Of a stretch of 64,000 bases of DNA, positions 39,959 through 56,310 are shown one piece after another; position 1 is the first letter of the stretch; the number at the start of each line of letters is the position of its first letter. This DNA is from Diprion similis (lineage: Eukaryota > Arthropoda > Insecta > Hymenoptera > Diprionidae), in assembly GCF_021155765.1 (NCBI RefSeq), contig NC_060106.1:8997501-9061500 (forward strand), written 5' to 3'. The notes under the pieces were generated by a model, which saw only the letters and a list, made by a program, of their open reading frames with translations, had not been told where the DNA came from and searched no databases. The translations under genes were made by a program, and so were the position numbers.

Positions 39959-41951
39959 TTTTCTCCTAATAGGAAATTTGGAATTATATCATACCATCAA
40001 TTATTCATTATAAGTTGGTTATTAATTTTGTACATCTCCAGATATTTTTTAATTGCATTTATTATCAAATAGTAGTGAATCCCTGATGACTTGTATTTAT
40101 CATGTAAAATGATAATAGATCAATAATGCTTTATACGTACCAGCTCTTGAATTCTAGTTGTCTTTCCTCACTGAGATGGGATTATACCGGTAGTAGTAAA
40201 TATGTAATATCTTGGTTTAGTTATGAAAATGATTTAAAATGAGTAGGTTGCTTGTTTAAATGATGGTATCTTCAATTCTAGCAAAGTATTAAAACACACA
40301 TCTTGTAAATAGTTTTTTTCTCACAAGCTATTGTTGTTTCAAACCTTTATATCATTTCTAATGTTATATGCAGTAACTTATTAGGTGTTCTATTAATAAT
40401 TAATTACAAATGACAAGTGTACGAAAACATTTACACACCTTATTTTTGTTTGTATTGCTACAAGTGTTTGGTTCAAATTTTTTATCGGCTTTCATTAGTA
40501 CGTACGTAATCATATTTTATTTTATTTCATTACTGCAAGTATGATATGTGTTATGCTGTCTTGTTGGGTGAGAAAATATTTTGGTATTATTTAGTGCATT
40601 TAAAATATTTGAACCAAGTGCTGTCCTTGTTACTGTATTCACCGTTCTTCCTGACTAAAGGTTTGACTTGGACTGACTTACTCGAAGAACTCCAGCTCTG
40701 TGCTTTCTACAGTATGCGATTATATCTAGGTTTTGTGACGTAATAAGTATCATCCCCTCTGCTGGTCATTATCTCATTTTTCGTTCACAACTGCTGAGCA
40801 ATAGAAAAACTTATTTAATTACTAAACGATAAAAGTATAACATTTGACTTGTTAGCGGGTTTCTCCAAAAATAACATTATATCAAGTCAGTAGCTAAAGA
40901 TGTGATATGATGAATTCGAAAGTTTATCATTTACTACCAACTAAATTGGACTTACACATATTTCTATCAACTTATCATATGAATTTGTTTGCACTATCTA
41001 AACGGAATTTTTTCATCAAATTAAATTCACCATTAGACAATTTTTATATCATATTAGTGTGGCATAATGATACTGCGCTGAGCTAACTTTCATTAACTGC
41101 TAGTCTGTACAATTACGTTGAACGACTCCTTCAAAAAGAATCTTACTTATCTCATTTATTTCCATATATGGCATAGGCTGAGACAATCGCAGTTCACCTC
41201 AATATTGTTGAGGCTAAATAAAGTATCGCTTTTGTCATGCAGCACAGAAAACAGGAGAGACTATATGCTATCCAAATGCAGATAACAATTTCAGATCCTC
41301 ATTAATGAAATGACAGGGATCCTTTTGCAATACAAAACATTTAAAGAATGCGCAATATTTTATTACCGTTTTATTTATTTATTCACGATTCACGGTTGCT
41401 ATAAATTAAGTTTGTATTAATTAAAACTTATATATGGTGCTTATAATTATTTCATGGTGCATAAGTAGGAACTGTTAGAATTATAGGTCAAGCTATTTCA
41501 TTTTTCGTTTTGTACTTTTGACGTCATTGCATATTATCAAAAGATTACTTTCTCAAAGTTTCATCAACCTTGTGATCCAGAACCACTGTTACAAAATAGA
41601 TTTTTATTATCTCTCTTTACGCACAACACAGTCAAGGTAGACAGTTATCAAGTTTCTCACCAAGTATATGATTCTACTAAATTTTATGTTAGCAGAAGAT
41701 TGACCCACATTAGGCTTGGTGAATTTATAGAGATGATTTAGATAGCTACATCCAGCTGACAGAAACGTGCAGACTGTATATCGACCTTGAACATATTGTT
41801 ACAAATAACAAGTATTGATAACTCGGAGGTCATGGCTACTTTTTCCAAACATGTCCTTGCAAATATACGGATAAATATAATTAACATGTGTGTTTTGTGA
41901 CCAGTTAAACGTAATACGAAAATCAGGTCGAATTTCTGAACAGAAATATAT
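39959..41951. other. gene-free stretch upstream of SLC38A9
   Basis: AT-rich, without convincing coding exons. On the minus strand there is a consensus splice donor (TTCGA|GTAAGTCAG, junction 40682/40681) preceded by about 50 bases after a TGTAG acceptor-like site. This could be a non-coding 5' exon of the SLC38A9 gene, but that is weak. The 65-codon plus frame at 40546-40743 overlaps this site and looks random. Confidence 0.4.
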
Positions 41952-43193
41952 TCAAGGATAGTCATTGTCCTTATCATACCAGTACTGTATAGTATGAAAA
42001 AAGTGACTTGAAAAGTCTGGAACCGAAACACCAACAGTTGAATTTTCCATTGTGAGACGTTCCAAATAATTTTCCACTGTATCGTCTTGTTTGTCATTTT
42101 GACCGTCTGCTTTGAAAACGTAGATAATACACATTAGAGCAAATAATTATATGTTTACTCATATATTTGTATTGACTGCAAAATCAGTCAATATCTATAT
42201 TATTATTTGCATACTATGTGTATGTACTCCCTAGCCATAAACAAAATTTATACTTATTGCATGCGTCACAGCACGTTTAAAACAAGTCTGTAAATGCGGA
42301 GCAATGTCACAGTCACAGAATTGTAGAGCAATGCATTTGTCAAATACAATAATGTAGAGTGAAAGTGTAAATTATCACTAAAACGTACAGTAAAGTCAGT
42401 ACAATTCAAAAATCGATAAAGTCTCAGCGACATTTTCATGAAAGCTATAGCGAAGGATGTATTTATAAAGAACTTTTTTCTCAATGCCCAGGTTTGTGAA
42501 TTGCAATTTCGTTTTCGTGTCGCAGAACGAAAATTCTTCAACGGATATCTAAGAAACAAAAGAGAATAACTCACAATGAGTAGGTACGAGATAGGGTATA
42601 AATTAGATATTTTTTTTTTTTTGTAAATTTATTATTACAACTTTCCAGCAGTTACGAAACTTAAATATTGCTCAATAATCAAATCTAGTTGACAAATATA
42701 CGCACACACGCAAATGACATACGATTTATGCGCGTTTATTCTTCGCTTTTCTTGCGTGCCGAAAATACAGTAAACATAAAAGATTTGAACTGTAATCTCT
42801 AATTCGGCGCACGAGGATAGAGACGAGGATAAAAGTAGTAAGTAGCCCTATAAAGTCTGAATTAAAAATGCTTGAGACGAGAATATCTTTTACACCGTAC
42901 TATCGTGATGAAAAAAGTAGCATATGCAACTTGATAAATGGATCGATTTGTTTCTAATTTTTTTCATGCCGGGGGTGAGCGACTCTTGCGCTTGCGAAAA
43001 TTATTCTGGCATGTGTGTACATATATTTTAGAGCTGTGAACGATATTATACATATGTACATATGTATGATCAGTGCGATAACCGTGGCTCCGTCTATCAG
43101 TTCGTGGCGATAACCGTCAGCACGAAGCTTGAAGTCCGATGTTTTCCGAATGAGTAATACCCGGGCTGTCGGATCCATGCCCTTGTGTGTCAT
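41952..43193 (-). CDS. candidate unidentified minus-strand gene, head-to-head with Pgm1
   Basis: Three minus-strand pieces look coding, but I cannot join them all. (a) From an ATG at 43193: MTHKGMDPTARVLLIRK through RHELIDGAT, to a possible donor ACG|GTTATC near 43,080. (b) From a strong acceptor (TTTGTTTCTTAG) at about 42,551: ISVEEFSFCDTKTKLQF through HENVAETLSIFELY, which follows (a) in phase 0. (c) From an acceptor near 42,118: ADGQNDKQDDTVENYLE through HTIQYWYDKDNDYP and a stop at 41952. The (b)-(c) junction does not close in phase with any donor I can see, so an exon may be missing or (c) may be unrelated. No family recognised. Pgm1 starts 167 bp from the start of (a) on the other strand, as in a divergent pair. 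Confidence 0.35.
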
Positions 43194-43359
43194 TGGCAGA
43201 TAAAATTTAGTCTGCTAGCAACCGCGGCGACGGGACTGGCGGTCGATTCACTGAACGTTTTCTGGGCTCGGTATTTGATCGTATGTTTACAATTGTTGTC
43301 TGACATCGAACTGCGGTATTGTATATTTGCACATCAAGCGTCATTATATTAAACAAAAC

Positions 43360-47707
<4,348 letters not shown>

Positions 47708-48482
47708 AACTTATTAGCTAGTCCACATTCATCTACAGTACCTAGCACATTTCATCGCAGCAGTATGTATAGTATATCTAATTATACAAATTTTGTGTTG
47801 GACATACAATGCATATTTGAATAGTTTTAATTTTATGCAAAAAAATTTCTGAATCAAAGTTTAATATGGTAAAAGAAGGTCCGATTTTACCAGAGACTCT
47901 AATCATAAACTTCTTTACCGAACTTTTCACTGCAGAATGCAACCTTTGTGATATTTACAATGCCAAATACACCTCTTCAATTTATATCATATAGTCGATT
48001 ATACAGAATTGTAATGAAATGCATAATACCGTTTGATGAAAGAAAATGCTTCTTACAATGTTATTAAAGCAAACAACCATGTTACAATTAGATTGAAATA
48101 GAATGTAAAAGTTGTTTTCCTTAAATTTTTCTTATACAAAAAAAGCAATAATGTAGAGGTTAACATGAGTAAATTTTACATACAGGAAGTAAGTGTAATA
48201 TAGCCTTAGAAATTTGAGTTGCCATCTGAAAAAAATTTATCTGGAAAGTAATATTACTGCTCAACTTTTTTTTTTCACTTTTACACGAATTTTTCACGTA
48301 CAAGAAGCATTATCTCAATTTTATTCATGAGAACAACTCTGCGATTTGAATATTATATTCTGGAACTTTGCAGATACTTAAAATTTATATATTTTGAATA
48401 ATGGATTTTTATGGTCCGATTATATATGTTCTTAATATAAATCACTTACTCTAAAAGCACAGTTTATGATATAACAATGAAA

Positions 48483-49080
48483 TACGTATTAGCCCGAATA
48501 TAAGTCGAGGTTTTTGGTAACCGACTTTACCCCCAAAAAGCGTACTCGATTTATATTCGGGCTCGACTTATATTTGGGACTTTTTAGGAGATTTGCACTA
48601 TCAATAGGATACATCGTTATTGAGCGCTATGGTAATATTTTAGCAATGCATTGCATATTCGTGTACTGCACGTGCGCTCCTAATCTCGAAGATTGAATTT
48701 CGAAAATTCGAACTTGAATTTTTTTCAAAGCATAAGTCAGAAGTTGGGATAGACAAATTGTTAATTAGATATTTCGTGCGTACAATAATTGAGTATTGTT
48801 GTTGAAATGAATGTTCAGAGTGCAGATAGAAAGGGATCTAGGAGTTCTCAGACAAATCAGGTAAACAAAAACAGCTGGGAGGGCACCGATGAAGTCTGTT
48901 GTCTTTGCTGATTGAAATATACCTGAAACAATTTCTAATTTTGTTTGACTCAAGTTTAATTTATGTAATGTATTTAAAATGATAATTGGCTTCTGAAATT
49001 CGACTTATACTCAGATCCAAAAAAAGTCCTGAATCAGAGGTTCAAAATTGGTGGTCCACTTACATTTGGGCGAATACGTA
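48483..49080. mobile_element. 598-bp MITE related to the element at 10.8 kb
   Basis: The left end reads TACGTATTAGCCCGAATATA and the reverse complement of the right end begins TACGTATTCGCCCAAATGTA, continuing into matching AAGTCGAGG/AAGTGGACC blocks (about 28 bp of inverted end). The terminal TA on each side is consistent with a TA target duplication. A second pair of ATATAAGTCGA-like phrases is inverted just inside the left end (about 48,497 and 48,566). No transposase frame. The terminal sequence is clearly akin to the 182-bp element at 10,832-11,013. Confidence 0.7.
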
Positions 49081-52000
49081 GGTTAAATTTACTGCAAAAG
49101 ATGAAGACGCTTTACTTTACTACATTACTTTACATTATGGTATGAAAAATCGCAAAGTATTGGTAGAGATTGTTTTTGATCGTTGAAAAATCAATGTCAT
49201 TAGCTGTCTGTAAGTTTTGACATACCAACAGAATCAATTACTTACATGAACCTAAAAAGTGGGAACTTTTCAACTGTCCAAGTAATTAAACAAAAACCTT
49301 GAATACATTCAGTAAAAAATTCGCTTTAGAACTAAATTAAATAGTGTGGTCTAATATTACCTATTAGTTTATCTTACCGTTAACTTGACTATAAAGAAAA
49401 TGACGACGCAGTTATCATAGTTTGATAGATATCTATTATGATCATATCAATACGAATTACTTTTAGTATTTAAAGATTGCACCTTGCAATATAACTTGAT
49501 ACTACTGTTTACCAGTGTTACAAGTTCTTCAATTTAATAATTTATGACATAATTGTCGAGTCATCAATGTGAACAAATATCAGTGCCTGAACATGAATTT
49601 GAAAGTTATCGAATGAAAAAATCCAGCTGTTTTCGTGGCAAATAATGAGTTCCTCACAATTTTCATCACAGGGCTTCAATACAACTCACCTCTTTGTATT
49701 CAGGAAGAAAAACATTCTCACTATACTAATCATCGATACTTAATAGTATATCGACATGCATACACTACATTCTGACATGATCTGCTGTTCTGGTATATCG
49801 ACATGAATTGCTCAGTGATGAAAAATCTTTCGCGACAAGGATTGAAATGGGTGGTTTGCTTACTCCTTGTCATGTGCTTTAGATTCTCAACACTATTTTA
49901 ACAATCATATATAATATTATTTTTTGAAACGTCCATGAGACAATTGCGAACTTAGGTACTTATGATTGTGCATCCCGTTTGTCCATAAATCAGTAACTTG
50001 GTAGTAAAGTGAATTTATTTTGCATGCAATTTTTATTTCTTTGTCAATTATAGCTTGCATTACAAATATTCAGTGAATTTGTATTTGATGCTTTAGTCAG
50101 TGCATGGCTGTGCGGAATACCAGTAATTTTTCTAATATCTAGGAACAATTATATAATTGAAAGTTTCAATTTTCTATGAGGTTTGAAAAAATGTCCCTCC
50201 ACTTCGCTGAGGTTGATCGTAGTTTTGAATGTAAGAGATACCTACAAATTTGTTATGAAAATATGATGGTGATGTAAAATTAACAATGACACCATTTTGT
50301 TTGTGATGTTCGTGTCTCTTTCATACAAAACTATACATAGAGTAAGTTGTACTAAACAGTTTAATACTAAAAGTATTTCAAGAAATGTGAACGTCAGCAT
50401 GACATTCACCAAGCAATTTCAAAATAAATTTAATTGGTATGAAAATGTACATTTACGAAGAAGTGTACAAAAAAAACCAACTATCTACATTTTTAAAAGT
50501 TCACTAAATACAGTGTTAAGTAATCGTAAAGAAAAAAACAATATTATGCTAAATAAAGAGGTATAATGGTAATCATTTTATACGAATATTGTCCCAAATA
50601 GAAATATTTTTAGTTCACTTTTTGCTTTTATTAATTGTTGCTTCAGCTTATGGAAAATAAGTAAAAAACACACAAAAAATGTATATATACATTCACGTAA
50701 CACACTAATGGGATCTATGTTGCTTGTATAAATGTGAGATTAATCTCCTTGGTTCTTGAAAGTTTTTTTTTCAAACAATATTGTTTTAGCGCTAAGTATT
50801 TAACAAAAAAGTAATATATGTTAATAGCTAGTGTATTTTGTCAGCAACTATCATTTCATTGAATCAAAATTCGATTTGTAAAGGACTGTAGGTTATGATA
50901 ATTGATGAAGAATCCTAGAGAAAAACGTCGTTTTCAAGTACAATGGCCAATTTGACATAGCAGACTTTTTATGAGTTTTCATCTTCGGTCTTAATTTTTT
51001 TTTTAATTTTTTTTTTTTTTTTGCAAACGACGTTTTCAGGTGGGTCTGAAATTTTTTGAGATTATGCGTCTGGAAGATTCCAATGGAATTCTGTAAATAA
51101 TCGATGATGAGCGGGAGGATACTTGGGGACCTGAGGCGACACAAGCTCCCATTCGACTCAAACCTCCATGTCACAATTCAATACACATGTAGTTATCTTG
51201 GAAAATATTTAAACGTCTATGTTAAGATGATTAAAAAAAATGGTGTTTGTAGAATTTTTCATGTTCTAAGTTTCTTATTGTGTCGAGTTGAGAGGAAAGT
51301 TTTAAAGTTTCCAAAGATATAACGCGATATTACGAAGCTTAAATTGGAAATTTAGAATGTTTTGCTGCTATTCAAAAATTGTGGTTTGCGTTTCACCCTG
51401 TAACTTGTTACTTATTGTGGGAAAACAATTTGAAATTTGCAATGCTCTGTTTTCAATATCATGATACTCTTTTTTTACGAAGTCATGTCAGATGTATGAG
51501 CTTCTCGCCTTCAGTCTAATTCTCCAAGTCCAAAGCCAATTGGTGTGGAATCTTGAACTGAAAAAAAAATTACTGTTTTTCGTTAGATATTCTCATCCCC
51601 ACGTATAGATTCATAACTGCACTGTAATTACGGCTACAAAAATGTTGTCATATCGGGGAGGAAACTGAAAACATGCAAGATCTGAAAATGAATGATAGAC
51701 ATTCTAAATCAATATTGTCGACACATATTGTATTTTTTCTGTATAATTTGTTCATCAGATATGTGACATGGTCTAAGGTCGTGATGTGGTAGCTGTGTCA
51801 CAAGAGACCAGCGATGACTGCCGATTGTACTATAAAACATAAACATATAACATTTGTATTATAGTAATTATTGTCTAAGAGTTTTCAAGTGAATGCCTAA
51901 AGCTGTACGTGTTATTATCCCTAATGTGGACTTATTTTCTGTTCGATTAGATGTAAAAACTACTCTTCCTTCATCCAATTCATTGCATGGCATTAGTAGA

Positions 52001-53934
52001 CTCTCATATTCCATTTGTACTAAGATTTTGTCATGATACAAAGTTGTTATATTAGTGCATTTATCAAGTCAAAATATTAGGCAAAATGGAATGTGGATTT
52101 GATATAATTCGTAATGTATATAATTAATTTATGATTGACTTCTATTCATATCTCTTGATTTCGATTTCATTCTAACAGCTTGAAATTGAAGACAGACGAT
52201 ATGTCCAATCTTGGTTGAATTGCTTTGTAAATTGCTTAAATATTGCTGCGCTTCATGTCAGTAAATGGTAAATCAAACTCGTACTATTATTTCATTAGCA
52301 TGCACGTGCATTGTATCGTATCACACTGATCATCCTGATACTACTGTTGTTACATACCCTAAGTACATTTCATATCAGCGGAACATATAATTAGAGGCTA
52401 TAATCGCTGATTAATCATCTACTTGGTGCATGTGTTATGGAATCTTCATTTATGCATCGGAATTAGATGTTAAAGTTCCATATATGATGTAGAGGGAAGA
52501 AATCTGACTAGAATGTTTAAGATTACGTGGATTCGATAACTCGAGCACTGATTATTTTTCGTTACTTATTCTAATAAGTGAGTGATGAGAAGTGAAGTTG
52601 TAACCCATCAATCACACTTAACAGAAAAAGTGAGATCATGTCAGAATAATGTATGACTTTACTTATGAGATGTGAAATACTTGAAACTCTTGTGTTTCCA
52701 AGCACATTATTATAGACTGGGTACTTCCATGTGTACATCCTGACAAAATTGGTTGTTATCATCGAGTATTGAATATGTACTGTGAGCAGGATACTTCATA
52801 CTAAATACGAACCTCAATTTTTTCTGTCCCACCTTTTTAGCGTGGAGGGTATCTTGATCTGTGAATTTACTTTTTCTTATTTATGCAAACCTGATGAAAT
52901 CTCAGCTGCTGTATATTATTTTAAACAATTCGCCTAACTTATATCCGACTAGTTATTGAAATATTTTGATGATGATTAGTGAAACTCATATGCCCTGGAA
53001 TAAAGTCAACGGAATGTGTACAGTGGAGAGTTATAAATCATGTAGGGTCCGTAAACATTTTAACAAAGTAGTATGTTTAATTATTGTATGTGTTTGTAAT
53101 ATACTTGGCACATTTTTTTGCAAAACCAGAATAACGGGGTGATTATAAATTGGAATTTCCTTGGTAAGTGTTTTATGCGGTAGTGAACATCTGTGATTTC
53201 ATAATTGATGGTAATGGTCGTTTCATAAGAAATTAAACTTTGTTGAGTATTTTATTGTTATTATTGCTATACTTTAGACGCTATTGAATATTGGAAAATA
53301 AAGACATCAGGTATATAGATGCCATATATCGAATGATTGACAATTTTTGAAAATTTATCGACACGAGAAATTAAATACCCGAGGTGCGTCACCATTTATT
53401 GAATCAGTACTTTGCAAAGACTATTGTTGTAGATACGCATTGTGGCGATGTATATTAGCAACCATTCATTCTACGACGGCAACTTTTCTGCCGAACTAAA
53501 ATAATATAAAAAATTTATCGTCCTATTTTTTTCTTCAGCAGAAAAGGTTGATTTTTTTAATTTTTGCAGAACACTACGCGATAAATCATTCGATACATAT
53601 TTTCTGATGGCTCATAAAAAAATGATTGCGACCAGTTCCAATCCATTGCGATAATCGATTTCACAAAATCGACCGAAAATCACAGAAATTCCCTCGTATG
53701 TTTAAAGCTATTGATCCTACGTTCTGATAGTGTTTTTTAATTTCAAATTTGCTTTGTATCAAATGAGTCGGAAAATCCTTCCACAGATCGATTCTAGGAC
53801 GAAGAGTTTTTGGCTTCCAAAACGGCACAATCGGAATATTAACTCATCCGGATATTTCGGCAATTTTTTCGCTGATTTTGAAAAACGCTGAAATAAAATT
53901 TTTCTAAACCACAGAAGAGCCTACGAGAATCCAC

Positions 53935-54205
53935 GCCTGCATTTTCCATATCCCCGAAATAGTAACGCCCTCGGACACAAAACAGGTTCTTGAAACTCAT
54001 TTTCAAAGTGCCTGATTATTAAATGTAAATCGGCAACCGACTTTACTCTGTTGTGTTTAGAATCACGAATGCAGTGCATATTTGTAACAGCAAAATGCCA
54101 AAATGCCGACTGAACAAATCACAAACATTAACAATTGCTATTACTTGGCAGTATGATGAAATAATTGACAAAACTTTGTAAGCTCAGAATCACTGGAAAC
54201 CTTCT
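53935..54205 (+). repeat. dispersed repeat, copy B (matches 7,950-8,290)
   Basis: Shares, in order and orientation, TAGTAACGCCCTC (about 53,961), a GTGTTTAG block (about 54,053), TGAACAAATCACAAACA (about 54,111) and ACTTTGTAAGCTCA (about 54,173) with copy A. Intervening sequence is diverged. Class unknown. Confidence 0.7.
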
Positions 54206-54435
54206 GCAAAACATTGTCATCTATGAAAAATTAAAATTTCATTTTATAAAATTTGTTGTCATTTTTTGTTTTTACAAATGGCAAAATTATACAGTCGAAA
54301 ATAATCCGAGGCTAAATCCTTGGCTGTACAGCACTCAACCAACCAAGAAAGCCATCCTAATACCCGAGGCCAGGAATGCATAGTGGTTGCAATTTTTAGC
54401 TAAGATTTGGTCATCTGCGCCGGACAACAAAGCTT

Positions 54436-54759
54436 CTAGCTAATCCTTGGTAGTTCTTCGAGATAATTTACAATCATTAACGGATGTGTAATACTTGACA
54501 ATTTGGCCAGTAAATCTGAAACTTCGATAAACGCCGTCAATGTTATCGCTTTCAGACGCCTATTGTTATTGAGAATACTTGTTTGCTCAATCACTCTAAG
54601 GTAGCAATCTATTTTACTTATAATTTCAGCTTTGGAAGTCTTTTCCTCCAACGGTCGATTATCTTTGCGAAATGGCTTCAGTCTGGTGCTACTTGCCTTC
54701 TCGGCCGATGGTGACCTTCTTCGGACGTTGCTGCTTGATGGTGGGCACAACGATCTCAT
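54436..54759 (-). CDS. orphan 107-codon ORF, unidentified
   Basis: A complete ATG-to-stop frame on the minus strand. The first third is basic and Ser/Arg/Pro-rich (RRRSPSAEKASSTRLKPF). The rest looks like two amphipathic helices (SKAEIISKIDCYLRVIEQ, later TLTAFIEVSDLLAKLSS) and ends YLEELPRIS. Composition is unlike the random frames nearby. It could be a small single-exon gene, the last exon of a longer gene, or a remnant of a mobile-element ORF. Family not recognised. Placed between a dispersed repeat and a satellite edge, an element remnant is quite possible. Confidence 0.35.
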   Translation of the reverse strand: MRSLCPPSSSNVRRRSPSAEKASSTRLKPFRKDNRPLEEKTSKAEIISKIDCYLRVIEQTSILNNNRRLKAITLTAFIEVSDLLAKLSSITHPLMIVNYLEELPRIS

Positions 54760-55137
54760 AGTACTACCTACTTAAGTGGTATTTGGAGTGACTGTGTTTT
54801 GTTGGGGAATCGCAGATGCATATTGAGAGGATTGAAGTCTCCCTATAGATGAACGAATTGAAGACAAATGGTGTTACGGGTTTTTAATGAACGCTTAAAT
54901 TATTGGTTTTTATGATTCCAGTAGATCTTAGTTATTTGCGACGCATGGTGGAAATGTTTGCAGTTGAATCGAATACTCTGGCTGTTTTAAACTCGATTGA
55001 CTGGGGATACTGCGATAAAAAAACGCCATATACTCTTCCGCTTGCGGTGGTATGGAAACGAGTACGTGTGATCCATTCAATTACAATAAATATATACTAT
55101 TGATGATTATTCGTCGTTGTTTTCTCTGTCGCGGTAT

Positions 55138-55202
55138 AGGACAGGACAACGGTGGACAGTGGCGGGCAGCGGAGCTGCCCGGTCTTGTTCCGGTCCTGTC
55201 CT
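55138..55202. other. 65-bp imperfect hairpin at the satellite border
   Basis: The left arm (AGGACAGGAC, later CGGGCAGC) is complementary to the right arm (GCTGCCCG, later GTCCTGTCCT) around a GGA loop at 55,171-55,173, with a mismatched middle. It is far more GC-rich than its flanks and ends about 12 bp before the first decayed satellite monomer. Confidence 0.7.
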
Positions 55203-55214
55203 TCAATTGACCCT

Positions 55215-55525
55215 CAGAAACGCAGAAAACATATCAAAAAGTGCATGGAATTAACAAAACAGGAATTACGAAGGAAATCTTCCGCTTTTCGGTTGCATTT
55301 TTGGATACGTCGCTGGTAGGGTATTCGGACTGTACGCGAAATCGATTTCTCCCGCAAAATTACGTCGATATAGTGCATCAAAAAACTAATTCGAGCATTT
55401 TTCATAACCGCCAAAATTTTCACTAAAAATTCGCAGGGGTTCTCCTTACTTGTTTTGATGAGTAAAGAAACTTCTGTCTCAAAATCGATTGGTATGACCC
55501 TTACCAGACGTATTGGACACTGAGC
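55215..55525 (+). repeat. isolated, strongly diverged 304-bp-satellite monomer
   Basis: Aligns across its length to the array monomer: AATCGATTTCTCCCGCAAAA, ATTACGTCGATATAGTGC, AAAATTTTCACTAAAAATTC, GCAGGGGTTCTCCTTAC and AAAATCGATTGGTATGAC are all diverged forms of monomer phrases in the right order. It is separated from the next monomer by about 450-500 bp of unrelated sequence. Confidence 0.8.
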
Positions 55526-56040
55526 CACGCAAAAAACAATATGAAAAAGATAAGACAGCAGAGAAAATAGGAAGAAAACACATAGAGATTTATTTGTTTA
55601 TTTATTTGAATTCAAGTGACATAAAACAATACAGTGTTACATATATGGTATCCTGCGGTGGTGTATTGCACCAGTGCGCGGTGTGGAACTCAAAATACAT
55701 GTACTTACAAACTACATTAATTACCATCTCATATATGTACTGCTTTTCATCTGCTGCTTAGGGTAAGATGAGATGTACATTTTTGCCTTAACGTATTGGT
55801 CAGCTTTAGTATGGAATGTTCAATCACTTTTCTATATTTTTTCTCGAATTCTTTAGATTTTATTTGGCAACTTGTTCACGTACAATATACTGACACCTGA
55901 ACATATGTGCTAAGTTGATTGCGTAATAAATTGACTGGAACAGGAAAAGAAACGTAGCTTTGTAACTATGTACTTGTTATTTCCTTCCCCAGTATTTTAA
56001 GAATTTGTTACGAGTTTGATTTGTTTTAGCCGGTCTTTTT
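55526..56040. other. non-satellite insertion between edge monomers
   Basis: AT-rich sequence without similarity to the monomer. It separates the isolated edge copy from the main array. I see no terminal repeats defining it as a mobile element. Confidence 0.45.
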
Positions 56041-56310
56041 AGTCCGATTCTCAGGGTATATTCGGCAAACGTTGAATCGACTCTTTTCGCAAAATTGCAT
56101 CGATGTGGAGAATCACATAAGTGTTTGCGGCACTTTTCGAATTCGTCAAGATTTTCACTAGAAATTTTTTTTGTCTCGGAATCGATTTTTATGACCATCT
56201 CTAGAGTAATTCGACCCCAGGAACTCAGAGAACAGATCGAAAAGAGCGTAGGACCAGCAGCGGAGAAATGACGACGGAAATCATAAGTTTTTCGGCTGTA
56301 ACTTGACAGG
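56041..56310 (+). repeat. diverged, shortened edge monomer of the 304-bp satellite
   Basis: Matches the consensus from the CGCAAAATT phrase to CGGCTGTAAC but is about 39 bp short, lacking the GCAAAGGGGTTAGCC block and part of the T-run that follows it. Divergence is intermediate between the isolated copy at 55.2 kb and the array proper. Confidence 0.85.

Larger units (their letters stand above)
47708..55137. other. gene-poor region between Pgm1 and the satellite
   Basis: About 7.4 kb with no exon I can assign. It contains a MITE at 48,483-49,080, a dispersed repeat copy at about 53,935-54,205 and an orphan minus ORF at 54,436-54,759. T-rich low complexity lies near 50,990-51,022, flanked by the inverted words AAAACGTCGTTTTC (about 50,923) and CAAACGACGTTTTC (about 51,024). 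The 89-codon plus frame at 50297-50566 is Asn/Lys/Ser-rich and looks random. Confidence 0.5.

Noticed and set aside
50297-50566. 89-codon plus-strand ORF
   Set aside because: Asn/Lys/Ser-rich composition typical of AT-rich non-coding frames; no splice or family evidence.
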